This document shows positions 53,267 through 62,966 of a stretch of DNA of 64,000 bases, one piece after another. Made by a program: the position numbers and the translations under genes. The notes beneath the pieces were generated by a model. It ran no database searches and was not told where the DNA came from. It saw only the letters and a list, made by a program, of their open reading frames with translations. Every line of letters begins with the position of its first letter. The stretch's first letter is position 1. This stretch comes from Sorangium sp025924095 (GTDB taxonomy: Bacteria; Myxococcota_A; Polyangia; Polyangiales; Polyangiaceae), in the NCBI RefSeq assembly GCF_051521505.1, contig NZ_CP150356.1, positions 6,882,001 through 6,946,000 on the forward strand. The letters are read 5' to 3'.

Positions 53267-55702
53267 TCACGGGAGAATGGCCGGTGACGGGTCGCCCGTG
53301 TAGACCTGCGAGCAGCGGGGCTTCTTCACGTCGCCTGGGCAGCGGAGCCCCTGGTAGAAGCTCAGCGAGTTCGCCGGGGCGGCGTAGCCGCTCGGGATCT
53401 GGAGCTTCGACACCTGGCCGAAGTAGGCGAGGCACGCGTCGCGCCACCAGCGCGCCTCGTAGTGCTGGATCTCCAGGAACTCGGTCACATTGCCGAAGCG
53501 CTTTTCGTCGATACGCCCCTTGACCGACTCCCATGCTTCTCGCATGAGCCCCACCTCATCGACGCCGCTGCTGTACTGGTGGACGAGCTCCTCCCAGACC
53601 GTCCTCCCCGAGCTCAGCTCGTCCTTCCAGCCGACGCGGTGGAAGAAGAGCAGGAGATCCTCGGGCACCGTCTCCCGGCTCCCGAACTGCTGTCCCACCG
53701 GCCCGAAGTACTGGGCGACAGCGTTGCTGCCCGAAGGCGACCTGTCGAAGCCGATGCCGCTCTCGTTCGCCTTGTGATAGTAGACCGGGTTCCACTCGGC
53801 GCGACTCAGGGTGTTCGCCCAGGGGGCCGGCCCGTAGTGATGGTCGTTGCCCATGATGTGGACCAGGCCGAGAGGCGTCATGTAGTCGGCGAGCGCATCG
53901 CGGGATTTCATCATCATCTCGACGACCGGCTCGCGGACGACGGGGTCGCTCGAGAAGGTCTGGCGGACCCACTCCTCGGCGATGGACTCCGAGGAGAGGT
54001 CTGGATTCCATGCCAGCCGTCCGAACACGTACCAGTTCGCCTGGTTCATGTGGGACCCGGTCCAGTTCGCGTCGTCACCGACGTTGGCGACGCCGGCGAT
54101 CGCGGTGGTCGCATAGTCATGGAGGGTGCCGTCGATGACCCGCGCCACGGTCGAGCCCGCGCCGTCCGCGTGGGTGTCCGCCTTGAGGACCTCCTCGAAC
54201 ATCGGCCCGAGATAGGCCAGGTGCGTATCCTCGCCGAGGTACTCCTTCGTGATCTGGAGCTCGAGGACCAAGGGCGTCTTGGGCATGGCTCCAAACAGCG
54301 GATGAAACGGCTCTCGAGGCTGGAAATCGAGGGGGCCGTTCTTGGCTTGCACGAGGACGTTGCCCTTGAACTTACCGTCCAGGGGCTTGAACTCCTCGTA
54401 CGCCTCCTTGATACGGTCCGGGGGGCTATCGTCCGAATAGACGAAGGCGCGCCACATCACGATGCCCTTGTGAGGCGCGAGGGCGTCGGCGAGCATGTTG
54501 GCGCCGTCGGCGTGGTTCCGCCCGTAATCCTGCGGCCCCGGCTGCCCCTCGGAGTTCGCCTTCACCAGGAAGCCCCCGAAGTCGGGGATCTGCCGGTAGA
54601 TCTCGTCCACCTTGTTCACCCACCATTGCTTGACGCTGGCGTTGGTCGGATCGGCCGTGCTCAGATTGCCGATCTCGATCGGGGCGCTGAAGCGGGCCGT
54701 GAGGTAGACCTTGATGCCATAAGGACGGAAGACATCGGCGAGCGCCTTGACCTTCGTGAGGTACGAGGCCGTCAGGACCTGTGCGTTGGCGTTCACGTTC
54801 GTGAGAACGGTTCCATTGATGCCGATGGAGGCGTTGGCCCTCGCATAGTCCTTGTAACGGGGAGAGAGCGTGCCCGGCAGCGCATTCCAGTCCCAGATGG
54901 AGCGGCCCGCGTAGCCGCGCTCGACGGTGCGATCGAGGTTATCCCAGTGGTTCAGGATGCGGTTCTCGACCTTGGGAGAGCCGGAGAGCGACAGCTTCGT
55001 GAGAGAGCTGTGGCTCTGGGCGTGCCGGAGCAGCGCGAAGGTGCCATAGAGCACGCCCACCTCCGTGTTGCCGGCCACGGCGATCACCGATTGGCCTCCC
55101 ACGTCGGCGGTCTCGATGAGGTAGCCCTCGGGGCCCAGGGCTGCGAGGCGCGCGGCGAGCGGCAGGTCTTTGATGATGTCGGCGGTGGCCGTCCCGATCA
55201 CCACGGCGCCCGGACCGTCGACGGCCGCGCCGGTATCGACCGTCGCGCCGGTCAGGCCGCTCAGGCCTTTGACGAGCTCGGCCTCGGCGATGTCGAGGCT
55301 CGCTCCGCTCCCCGATTTGACCACGCGCTTGAAAGCCGCCTGATACTCCCCGAGGCGCCCCGGAATCGGAACTTGCGGGTACCTGAGCCAGAGGTCCGCA
55401 CCGGTCTCGTCCGGCAGGGAGTCCGGCACGGGATACACCTCGTCGGAGCCCGACTCTCCACCCGTGGTCCCGGTCGAGCCTCCCGTGCCCGTGCCCGTGC
55501 CCGTGCCCGTGCCGCCTCCGCTTCCAGGGATGACGCCGCCCGAGCCCCCGACACCATCGTCGCCGCCAGCGCCGCCCAGGCCGGCCCCTCCACCACCACC
55601 GGTCGTCCCGTTCGACCCATTGGCGCCGCTCGAGGAGCAGGCGCTCGTGAGCGCGACGCCCAGGAGCCCGACCAGCAGGAGCGGCACCCTCAGGATCGTC
55701 AT
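53267..55702 (-). CDS. Glycoside hydrolase family 67 alpha-glucuronidase lipoprotein
   Basis: 811 residues from the ATG at 55702, which opens a clean lipoprotein signal (MTILRVPLLLVGLLGVALTSAC, Cys22). A Gly/Thr linker contains a GTGTGT run. GH67 removes 4-O-methyl-glucuronic acid from xylo-oligosaccharides. The three catalytic acidic residues are Glu385 (KANSEGQPGP), Asp459 (NGPLDFQPREP) and Glu487 (QITKEYLGED); their spacing, 74 and 28, closely matches that known for Cellvibrio GlcA67A. Upstream start codons give Arg-rich, signal-free sequence. It fits a xylan-degrading lifestyle with GH30 and PL3 in the same window. Confidence 0.95.
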   Translation of the reverse strand: MTILRVPLLLVGLLGVALTSACSSSGANGSNGTTGGGGGAGLGGAGGDDGVGGSGGVIPGSGGGTGTGTGTGTGGSTGTTGGESGSDEVYPVPDSLPDETGADLWLRYPQVPIPGRLGEYQAAFKRVVKSGSGASLDIAEAELVKGLSGLTGATVDTGAAVDGPGAVVIGTATADIIKDLPLAARLAALGPEGYLIETADVGGQSVIAVAGNTEVGVLYGTFALLRHAQSHSSLTKLSLSGSPKVENRILNHWDNLDRTVERGYAGRSIWDWNALPGTLSPRYKDYARANASIGINGTVLTNVNANAQVLTASYLTKVKALADVFRPYGIKVYLTARFSAPIEIGNLSTADPTNASVKQWWVNKVDEIYRQIPDFGGFLVKANSEGQPGPQDYGRNHADGANMLADALAPHKGIVMWRAFVYSDDSPPDRIKEAYEEFKPLDGKFKGNVLVQAKNGPLDFQPREPFHPLFGAMPKTPLVLELQITKEYLGEDTHLAYLGPMFEEVLKADTHADGAGSTVARVIDGTLHDYATTAIAGVANVGDDANWTGSHMNQANWYVFGRLAWNPDLSSESIAEEWVRQTFSSDPVVREPVVEMMMKSRDALADYMTPLGLVHIMGNDHHYGPAPWANTLSRAEWNPVYYHKANESGIGFDRSPSGSNAVAQYFGPVGQQFGSRETVPEDLLLFFHRVGWKDELSSGRTVWEELVHQYSSGVDEVGLMREAWESVKGRIDEKRFGNVTEFLEIQHYEARWWRDACLAYFGQVSKLQIPSGYAAPANSLSFYQGLRCPGDVKKPRCSQVYTGDPSPAILP

Positions 55703-56170
55703 CGAATGCGATCGCCTTGGGGGCGGTCGGCGTGAGGAACTTGAAATCTGATTTTCCGAAGGAGGCGTCATCTGCATCAGCCTTTCCAGTGGAGGTGGCC
55801 CAGGGCGAAGGAAAGGCATACCGATCGCGGAAGTCAAGCGTGAACCACGACGCTCGTCTCGGGCTGACATTCGGAGATCGGCGTCACCTTCGCCGCCCTC
55901 CAACCCAGATCTCGATATGACAGAAGATTCCTTGCACGATCCGCCACCCCTGGAAAACAACAGGAGCAACTCCCAGCCTCTCGTGGCCGGGGGCAGCAGC
56001 ACCGCAGCACCCGGACTACGGATCTTCCGTGACGCGCGCAGGGCACAGGATCGCGCTCGGTGATCGCGGCTCGATCCACGCCGCGCCGTCGGATAGGCTC
56101 CGGCGGCGTACCGCCGGTGCCTCCTGCGGCGGTCCCGACACCCTGAGCCCAGGAGGCGGAGGTGACCTGA
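55703..56170. other. Divergent intergenic region GH67 / VOC
   Basis: No gene supported. It must hold promoters for both neighbours. Local GC is lower around 55740-55990 than in the flanking genes; no consensus promoter or operator could be fixed. Confidence 0.4.
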
Positions 56171-56689
56171 ATGGGTCGTGATATCGATCACCTGCACCAC
56201 GTCGGCCACGTCGTGAACGACATGAAGGAAGGGCTCGATCTCTACCGCCGGCTCGGCTTTCGCCTGTCGCCGCCCGCCTATCCCATGCTGTCGCCCAGGG
56301 AGGGCGAGCCTCCACGGCCGTTCGGCGCGGCGAACACCCACGCCAGCTTCCCACGCAACTTCGTCGAGCTCGTGAGCTGCGTCCGGGACGACGACCCCGA
56401 CCGGATCCCGAGCGATGCCAGGCTCGTTCCCATCCAGGCGCCACCCGAGCACCTGCCGCGGCTCACCGAGGCCATCCGCAGGACCGTCGCCAAGATCGCC
56501 TCCTGTCTCGCGCGCTTCGAGGGCCTGCACATCCTCGTGTTCAAGACCCCCGACGCCGACGCCGTGGCCGGCAGGCTGAGCTCCGAGGGCATCCGCCACG
56601 GAGGCGTCAGCGCGGTTCTCGTCCCCGCCGCGGCGGCGCTCGGCGCCGCGATCCTCTTCCGGAAGGCCGAGGGTCTGAAGGCGGTCTGA
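56171..56689 (+). CDS. Glyoxalase-like (VOC) protein, probably C-terminally truncated
   Basis: 172 residues from the ATG at 56171 behind GGAGGTGACCTGA. It begins like the Glyoxalase_3 family: IDHLHHVGHVVNDMKEGLDLYRRLGF, then NTHASFPRNFVELVSC. The family usually continues for another 80-120 residues with a second VOC unit (often GV...QRPV...). Here the frame runs into VLVPAAAALGAAILFRKAEGLKAV and stops. The loss of the second half suggests a truncated or decaying gene. Metal-ligand His residues in the first half remain. Confidence 0.7.
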   Translation: MGRDIDHLHHVGHVVNDMKEGLDLYRRLGFRLSPPAYPMLSPREGEPPRPFGAANTHASFPRNFVELVSCVRDDDPDRIPSDARLVPIQAPPEHLPRLTEAIRRTVAKIASCLARFEGLHILVFKTPDADAVAGRLSSEGIRHGGVSAVLVPAAAALGAAILFRKAEGLKAV

Positions 56690-57100
56690 ACCGCGCCCCC
56701 CTCCCGGAGCGCGGGATCGGCCGAGATGCAGGGCGTGACCGCGGCGCTCGACGCCCTGCTCGCGGCGCTCGCATTTATTTTGAGCACAAACTATTTTGCG
56801 ATCTCCAGTCAGAGCGCAAATGTCAAGCGGGAACCGGATTGCGACGCCAGGCGCTCGCTCGTGCCACAGCAGCAGAAAGGAAGCACCGACTCCACCCGGC
56901 GCTGCATCGCGCAATGCGCGTCATTCGTCAGCGGAGCTCCCTTGGCGTCCGCCGAGAACGGGTGGTCGTGGCGATGTGCCCGAGTGGAGGAGGATGACGT
57001 AATTTTCGTCTAGAGGTGCGAAGGGCGCCCGGGCTACCCTGGAACAGGGTCGTCCGACTTCCTGCCCGAGCGCTTCCGCTCCTGTTCGTCGAGGTGTGTC
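56690..57100. other. Intergenic region upstream of the DUF4215 gene
   Basis: No gene supported. An AT-rich pocket at 56770-56825 carries the inverted repeat TTTGCG (56795-56800) / CGCAAA (56815-56820). It may be an operator or decayed sequence following the truncated VOC gene. Confidence 0.45.
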
Positions 57101-60100
57101 GTGAGTTTGAGAACGTCTTATCTGGCTTTGGCGGTGGGATTAATGCAAGTAGCTGCCGCCTGCGGAGGGGACGCGCCCTCCACGGGCGGCCCCGGCGCAG
57201 GCGGCGCGGGGAGCGGCACGAACTCGGGTGGTTCCGGCGGCGAGACCGGGAGCGGCGGCATCGACTTCGCCGGGAGCGTCGGCTCGAGCGGCAGCGGCGG
57301 AGAGAAGCCGGATCCCTGCGCCGTCGACGACCCGCCGCCCGAGTGCAACCTGCCCCAGGAGCCCGCCTGCGGCGACGGCGAGATCAACCAGGCCAGCGAG
57401 ACGTGCGACGACGGCAACAGCCTGCCGGGCGACTGCTGCTCCGGCCTGTGCGAGATCGAGCCCTACTGCGAGTGTCCCGCGCCCGGCGAGCCGTGCGTGC
57501 TGACCATCGCGTGCGGCGATGGCGTGGTCGATCCGGGCGAGTTCTGCGACGACGGCAACACCGTGGATGGCGACGGCTGCAGCGCCGATTGCTACTCGGT
57601 CGACCCCTCGTACGTCTGTCCGATGCCGGGCAAGCCCTGCACGCTCCTCTACGACTGCGGCGACGGCCGCGTGAACGGCTCGGAGACGTGCGACGACCTC
57701 AACAAGGTGTCCGGCGACGGCTGCAGCGCGGACTGCAAGCGCGAGCCGGGCTTCACGTGCTCGCGGCCCGGACAGCGCTGCGAGCGCCTGCCGGTCTGCG
57801 GCAACGGGGCCAGGGAGACCGGCGAGACCTGCGACGACGGCAACACGGCGAGCGGCGACGGCTGCTCGGGCCTCTGCCGGCAGGAGTCCTTCTACAACTG
57901 TCCGACGCCGGGGCAGCCGTGCGAGCTGCTGATCCGGTGCGGCGACGGCGCGGTGGATCCCGGCGAGCTCTGCGACGACGGCAACACGACGGGCGGCGAC
58001 GGCTGCAGCGCCGACTGCAAGGTGCTCGACCCGCTTTACGTGTGCGCCAAGCCGGGTGAGCCCTGCCTCCTCCTCTACCGCTGCGGCGACGGCCGCGTGA
58101 ACAACGGCGAGCAGTGCGAGGACGGCGACGACCCGCCCGCGTCCGGCGACGGCTGCAGCGCCACGTGCATGCGCGAGCCGGGCTATGTGTGCCCGCGGCC
58201 CGGGCAAGCCTGCGAGCTCCTGCCCGTCTGCGGCAACGGCCGCCTCGAGAGCGGCGAGCAGTGCGACGACGGCAACACGACGGGCGGCGACGGCTGCTCC
58301 ACCCTGTGCCGGCAGGAGGCGTTCTATGCCTGTCCGAGCCCGGGGCAGCCCTGCGAGCTGCTGATCTGGTGCGGCGACGGCGACATCAATCCGGGCGAGA
58401 TCTGCGACGACGGCAACAACGTGAGCGGCGACGGCTGCGCCGCCGACTGCAGCGCGGTGGAGCCGATCTACTCGTGCCCCACGCCGGGCGTGCCCTGCAC
58501 GCTCCTCTACTGGTGCGGCGACGGCCGCGTGAACGGCTCCGAGCAGTGCGAGGACGGCGACAGTCCGCCCGCGTCCGGCGACGGCTGCAGCGCTGACTGC
58601 ATGCGCGAGGAGGGGTATCAGTGCAGCCGGCCCGGCCAGCCGTGCACGCAGCTGCCCGTCTGCGGCAATGGCCGCAGGGAGGCCGGCGAGGTGTGCGACG
58701 ACGGCAACACGGCGGGCGGCGACGGCTGCTCGAGCCTGTGCCGGCAGGAGTCCTTCTACAACTGCCCGACCCCGGGGCGGCCGTGCGAGCTGCTGATCCG
58801 GTGCGGCGACGGCGCGGTGGATCCCGGCGAGATCTGCGACGACGGCAACACCGCGAGCGGCGACGGCTGCAGCGCCGACTGCAAGGCGGTGAACCCGGCG
58901 TACGTGTGCCCCGAGCCGGGTGAGCCGTGCATCCTCGTCTACCGGTGCGGCGACGGCCGCGTGAACGGCGGCGAGCAGTGCGACGACGGCGCCAACCCGC
59001 CCGCGTCCGGCGACGGCTGCACGGCGGATTGCCGGCTCGAGGAGGGCTGGAACTGCCGGCCGGGCCAGCCGTGCACCGAGAGGACCTATTGCGGCGACGG
59101 CGTGGTGCAGCTCGGCGAGCAGTGCGACGACGGCGGCGAGGCGAGCCCTGTCGGCGGCGACGGCTGCACCTCGCAGTGCAAGATCGAGGTGGGCTGGACG
59201 TGCCCGCCGGCCGGCGGCTTCTGCAACCCGCCCCCGCCGCCCGTGTGCGGCGACGGCCGCGTGAACGGCAGCGAGCAGTGCGACGACGGCGGGGAGCCCC
59301 CGGCCGGCGGCGACGGCTGCAGCGCCGACTGCCAGCTCATCGAGGATGGCTGGGATTGCTCGCGCGTCGGGTTCCCGTGCAAGACCGTCTGCGGCGACGG
59401 GCTCAAGGCCGGCGCCGAGCAGTGCGACGACGGGGATCTCTTCCCGGGCGACGGCTGCGACGACACCTGCCGCATCGAGGCCGGCAGCGTGTGCGACGAC
59501 GGCGAGCCCCAGGACTGCACGGGCTTCTCCGTCTGCGGCGACGGCGTCCGCGAGGGCACCGAGGCGTGCGACGACGGCAACGGCGACTGGCGCGACGGCT
59601 GCACGCCGGACTGCAAGGGCGAGCCGGACTGCAGCGGCGGCGCGTGCATCTCGGCCTGCGGCGACGGCATCCTCCTGCCCGGCGACACCACCGAGCAGTG
59701 CGACGACGGCAATACCGAGAGCGGCGACGGATGCTCCGCCGAGTGCACGGTCGAGGCCGGCTACGTCTGCACCGTGTCCCCGACCGAGATGCGGCTGCCG
59801 ATGGTCCTCCGCGACTTCATCGGCTGGTGCCCGGAAACCTACAACACCGCCACGAGCAACGCCGAGTGCGACGCCAACCTGACGGATGGGATCAACGGGC
59901 ACTTCGACTTCGAGATCAACCCCAGCGGCAATCAGATCGACGGCACGGTCCAGGCGACGCTCGATGCTGACGGCAAGCCCGTGAACCGATTCGGCCCCGG
60001 CTTCGTCACGCCGAGCGACGCGAACGGCTGGACCACGGGGCAGAACAACTTCCGGTGGTGGTACCGGGACAACCCGAACTTCAACCGGACGCTCGTCACC

Positions 60101-62659
60101 ACCATCGAGCTGCTCGCGCAGCCCGACGGCAGGTTCCTGTACCAGCGCAACCCGTTCTGGCCGGTGGACCTCGACCCGCCCGGCGCCGATCTCGCGCTCG
60201 ACAGCTTCGTGGCCGACGGGCGGGAGAGGACGCGCACCGACGGGCACAACTTCTACTTCACGAGCGAGGTCCGGTACTGGTTCCAGTTCACGCCGAACGG
60301 CGCCGCGGCCGATCCGGTGCTCACCTTCTTCGGTGACGACGACGTCTGGGTGTTCATCAAGAACACGCTGACCGCGGACATCGGCGGCATCCACGCGCAG
60401 GCCCAGGAGAGCGTGACCATCCTCGACAACGGCGATGCCCGCGTGACCCCCTGCACCAACGCCGGCTGCCCGAACCGCGCCGCCTACACCGTCGACCTCA
60501 ACCTCGAGCCGGGCAAGGTCTACGAGATCGCGGTGTTCCAGGCCGAGCGCCACGTCACCGGGTCGAACTACCAGCTCACGCTTTCGGGCTTCAGCGCCGG
60601 CACGTCGGTGTGCACGCCGCAATGCGGCGTCGATGAGCCGGTGGTGACGCCGGGCGAGGAGTGCGACGACGGCAGCGAGAACGGGACGGGCTATGGCCAG
60701 TGCAACAACTGCCAGCTCGGCGCCTACTGCGGCGACGGCGTGCGCAACGGCCCCGAGGCCTGCGACAACGGCGCCAACAACAGCACGTACGCCAACGCGT
60801 CCGGCGCCTGCGCGCCGGGGTGCGTGGCCCCGCCCCGCTGCGGCGACGGCGCGGTCAACGCGCCGTACGAGGCGTGCGATCTCGGCTCCGGCAACACCGC
60901 GAACGGCTATGGCGGCTGCACGACGGCGTGCGAGATCGGGCCGTCCTGCGGCGACGGCGTCGTCAACGGCACCGAGAGGTGCGACGACGGCGTGAACGAC
61001 GGCTTCTACGGCACCTGCAACCCGAACTGCACGCCGGCCCCGCAGTGCGGTGACAACCGCGTCGACGCGGACTGGGGCGAGGAGTGCGACAGCGCCAGCG
61101 ACACGAGCTGCGTGAGCTGCCAGCTCGGGGAGCACTGCGGCGACGGCGTTCTGCAGCCGGAGTTCGGCGAGGAGTGCGACGACGGCATCAACGACGGCGG
61201 GTACGGCCGGTGCGCGCCCTCGTGCCTGTACGGGCCGCGCTGCGGCGACGGCATCGTCCAGCCCGAGGACGAGCGCTGCGATCTCGGCGAGGGGATGAAC
61301 ACCGGCGCGTACGGCGGGTGCAATGCCTCCTGCAACTACGGGCCGTACTGCGGCGACGGCGTGCGCAACGGCGCCGAGGTGTGCGACGACGGCGTGAACG
61401 ACGGCGCCTACGGCACCTGCGCCACGGGCTGCACGCCGGCGCCGAGGTGCGGTGACAACCGCGTCGACGCGGACTGGGGCGAGGAGTGCGACAGGACGGG
61501 CGACACGAGCTGCGTGAACTGCCGGCTCGCCTCGCAATGCGGCAACGGGGTCACGCAGCCGCAGCTCGGCGAGCAGTGTGACGACGGCGTGAACGACGGC
61601 GGGTACGAGCAGTGCGGCCCTGCGTGCCTGTACGGCCCGCGCTGCGGCGACGGCATCGTCCAGCCGTCGCAGGAGGCCTGCGATCTCGGCGATGGGCTGA
61701 ACAACGGCGCTTACGGCGGGTGCGATGCCTCCTGCAACTACGCGCCGTACTGCGGCGACGGCGTGCGCAACGGCGCCGAGGCGTGCGACGACGGCGTGAA
61801 CGACGGCACCTACGGGACCTGCGCCCCGGGCTGCACGCCGGCGCCGAGGTGCGGCGACAACCGCGTCGACACGGAGTGGGGCGAGGAGTGCGACAGCGAC
61901 AGCGACACGGGCTGCGCGAGCTGCCGGCTCGGCGCGCACTGCGGCGACGGGGTGACGCAGCCGGAGTATGGCGAGGAGTGCGACGACGGCTTCAACGACG
62001 GTGGGTATGGCGAGTGCGGCCCCGCGTGCGTCTACGGGCCGCGCTGCGGCGACGGCATCGTCCAGGCGTCGGAGGAGGACTGCGATCTCGGCGATGACGA
62101 GAACGGCGGCGAGTACGGCGGGTGCACCGGGATCTGCCAGTACGGGCCGTACTGCGGCGACGGCCTCGTCAACGGCACGGAGACCTGCGACGACGGCGTG
62201 AACGACGGCTTCTACGGCAGCTGCCTCCCTGCCTGCACGCCGGCGGCCAAGTGCGGTGACGACCGTGTCGACGAGGAGTGGGGCGAGCAGTGCGATCCGC
62301 CGAACGAGGCCACGGGCTGCAGCAACAACTGCCGCCTCGGCGCCCAGTGCGGCGACAAGGTCGTCCAGGCCGGCGAGCAGTGCGACGACGGCGAGAACGA
62401 CGGCGGTTACGGCGAGTGCGGCCCGCGCTGCCAGCTCGGCCCGCGCTGCGGCGACGGCATCCGCAACGGCACCGAGCAGTGCGACGACGGCGACGGCAAA
62501 AACACCGGCGGCTACGGCAAGTGCGCGCCGGGCTGCGTCTACGGTCCGTACTGCGGAGACGGCAAGCTGCAGAGCCTCTACGAGGCATGCGACGACGGCA
62601 ACCGCACGAGCGGCGACGGCTGCAGCCTGACCTGCCAGTACGACGGCATCCCGAACTAG
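57101..62659 (+). CDS. Giant Cys-rich lipoprotein with DUF4215 repeats and a fibro-slime domain
   Basis: 1852 residues from a GTG at 57101 with GAGG ahead. A lipobox Cys21 (QVAAAC) and a Gly/Ser linker lead into about 17 DUF4215-type repeats (CGDGxVxxGExCDDGNxxxGDGCSxxC) to residue ~895. A fibro-slime domain (about 897-1170; FGDDDVWVFIKNTLTADIGGIHAQ) follows, then about 19 more repeats of two alternating lengths (CGDGVRNGAEVCDDGVNDGAYGTC and RCGDNRVDADWGEECD types). The repeats are disulfide-rich and probably bind Ca through their Asp runs. Family members are surface-exposed in Myxococcota and suggest adhesion or cell-cell contact. Codon use is uniform and there is no frame break. Confidence 0.93.
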   Translation: MSLRTSYLALAVGLMQVAAACGGDAPSTGGPGAGGAGSGTNSGGSGGETGSGGIDFAGSVGSSGSGGEKPDPCAVDDPPPECNLPQEPACGDGEINQASETCDDGNSLPGDCCSGLCEIEPYCECPAPGEPCVLTIACGDGVVDPGEFCDDGNTVDGDGCSADCYSVDPSYVCPMPGKPCTLLYDCGDGRVNGSETCDDLNKVSGDGCSADCKREPGFTCSRPGQRCERLPVCGNGARETGETCDDGNTASGDGCSGLCRQESFYNCPTPGQPCELLIRCGDGAVDPGELCDDGNTTGGDGCSADCKVLDPLYVCAKPGEPCLLLYRCGDGRVNNGEQCEDGDDPPASGDGCSATCMREPGYVCPRPGQACELLPVCGNGRLESGEQCDDGNTTGGDGCSTLCRQEAFYACPSPGQPCELLIWCGDGDINPGEICDDGNNVSGDGCAADCSAVEPIYSCPTPGVPCTLLYWCGDGRVNGSEQCEDGDSPPASGDGCSADCMREEGYQCSRPGQPCTQLPVCGNGRREAGEVCDDGNTAGGDGCSSLCRQESFYNCPTPGRPCELLIRCGDGAVDPGEICDDGNTASGDGCSADCKAVNPAYVCPEPGEPCILVYRCGDGRVNGGEQCDDGANPPASGDGCTADCRLEEGWNCRPGQPCTERTYCGDGVVQLGEQCDDGGEASPVGGDGCTSQCKIEVGWTCPPAGGFCNPPPPPVCGDGRVNGSEQCDDGGEPPAGGDGCSADCQLIEDGWDCSRVGFPCKTVCGDGLKAGAEQCDDGDLFPGDGCDDTCRIEAGSVCDDGEPQDCTGFSVCGDGVREGTEACDDGNGDWRDGCTPDCKGEPDCSGGACISACGDGILLPGDTTEQCDDGNTESGDGCSAECTVEAGYVCTVSPTEMRLPMVLRDFIGWCPETYNTATSNAECDANLTDGINGHFDFEINPSGNQIDGTVQATLDADGKPVNRFGPGFVTPSDANGWTTGQNNFRWWYRDNPNFNRTLVTTIELLAQPDGRFLYQRNPFWPVDLDPPGADLALDSFVADGRERTRTDGHNFYFTSEVRYWFQFTPNGAAADPVLTFFGDDDVWVFIKNTLTADIGGIHAQAQESVTILDNGDARVTPCTNAGCPNRAAYTVDLNLEPGKVYEIAVFQAERHVTGSNYQLTLSGFSAGTSVCTPQCGVDEPVVTPGEECDDGSENGTGYGQCNNCQLGAYCGDGVRNGPEACDNGANNSTYANASGACAPGCVAPPRCGDGAVNAPYEACDLGSGNTANGYGGCTTACEIGPSCGDGVVNGTERCDDGVNDGFYGTCNPNCTPAPQCGDNRVDADWGEECDSASDTSCVSCQLGEHCGDGVLQPEFGEECDDGINDGGYGRCAPSCLYGPRCGDGIVQPEDERCDLGEGMNTGAYGGCNASCNYGPYCGDGVRNGAEVCDDGVNDGAYGTCATGCTPAPRCGDNRVDADWGEECDRTGDTSCVNCRLASQCGNGVTQPQLGEQCDDGVNDGGYEQCGPACLYGPRCGDGIVQPSQEACDLGDGLNNGAYGGCDASCNYAPYCGDGVRNGAEACDDGVNDGTYGTCAPGCTPAPRCGDNRVDTEWGEECDSDSDTGCASCRLGAHCGDGVTQPEYGEECDDGFNDGGYGECGPACVYGPRCGDGIVQASEEDCDLGDDENGGEYGGCTGICQYGPYCGDGLVNGTETCDDGVNDGFYGSCLPACTPAAKCGDDRVDEEWGEQCDPPNEATGCSNNCRLGAQCGDKVVQAGEQCDDGENDGGYGECGPRCQLGPRCGDGIRNGTEQCDDGDGKNTGGYGKCAPGCVYGPYCGDGKLQSLYEACDDGNRTSGDGCSLTCQYDGIPN

Positions 62660-62966
62660 CCCGTCGCGAGCGGGCTCGCGGGGCGCAGGCGTCGAACGAG
62701 GCCTGCCCCCGCGAACCCGGCCGGCCCCGCCCCGAGGGGCGCGGCAAGCAAGAACCGCTGCTCACCGCCTTCCTGAACCACCAGATCGAGCTCGACGAGC
62801 CGCACCGGAGCGTCTCGATCGAGCGACCGCCCCGGCGACCGCGATGTCACCTGGCATCAGCAGACTCGTGCGAGAACCGTGCTCCATGACCCGCGGACGG
62901 ACGCCGGGATCGAGGGGATCAGGGCCGCCGGGGACGCTGGCCGAGGCTGGTGAAGAACCGCAGAAC
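62660..62966. other. Intergenic region before the phosphotransferase
   Basis: No separate gene recognised. An in-frame ATG at 62886 or GTG/ATG near 62844 could extend the phosphotransferase upstream, but the added residues (SRLVREPCSMTRGRTPGSRG) do not look like family sequence. Confidence 0.45.

Noticed and set aside
57140..61939. Long minus-strand frame opposite the DUF4215 gene
   Set aside because: Val/Ala/Arg repeats mirror the DUF4215 codons; there is no start signal or domain.
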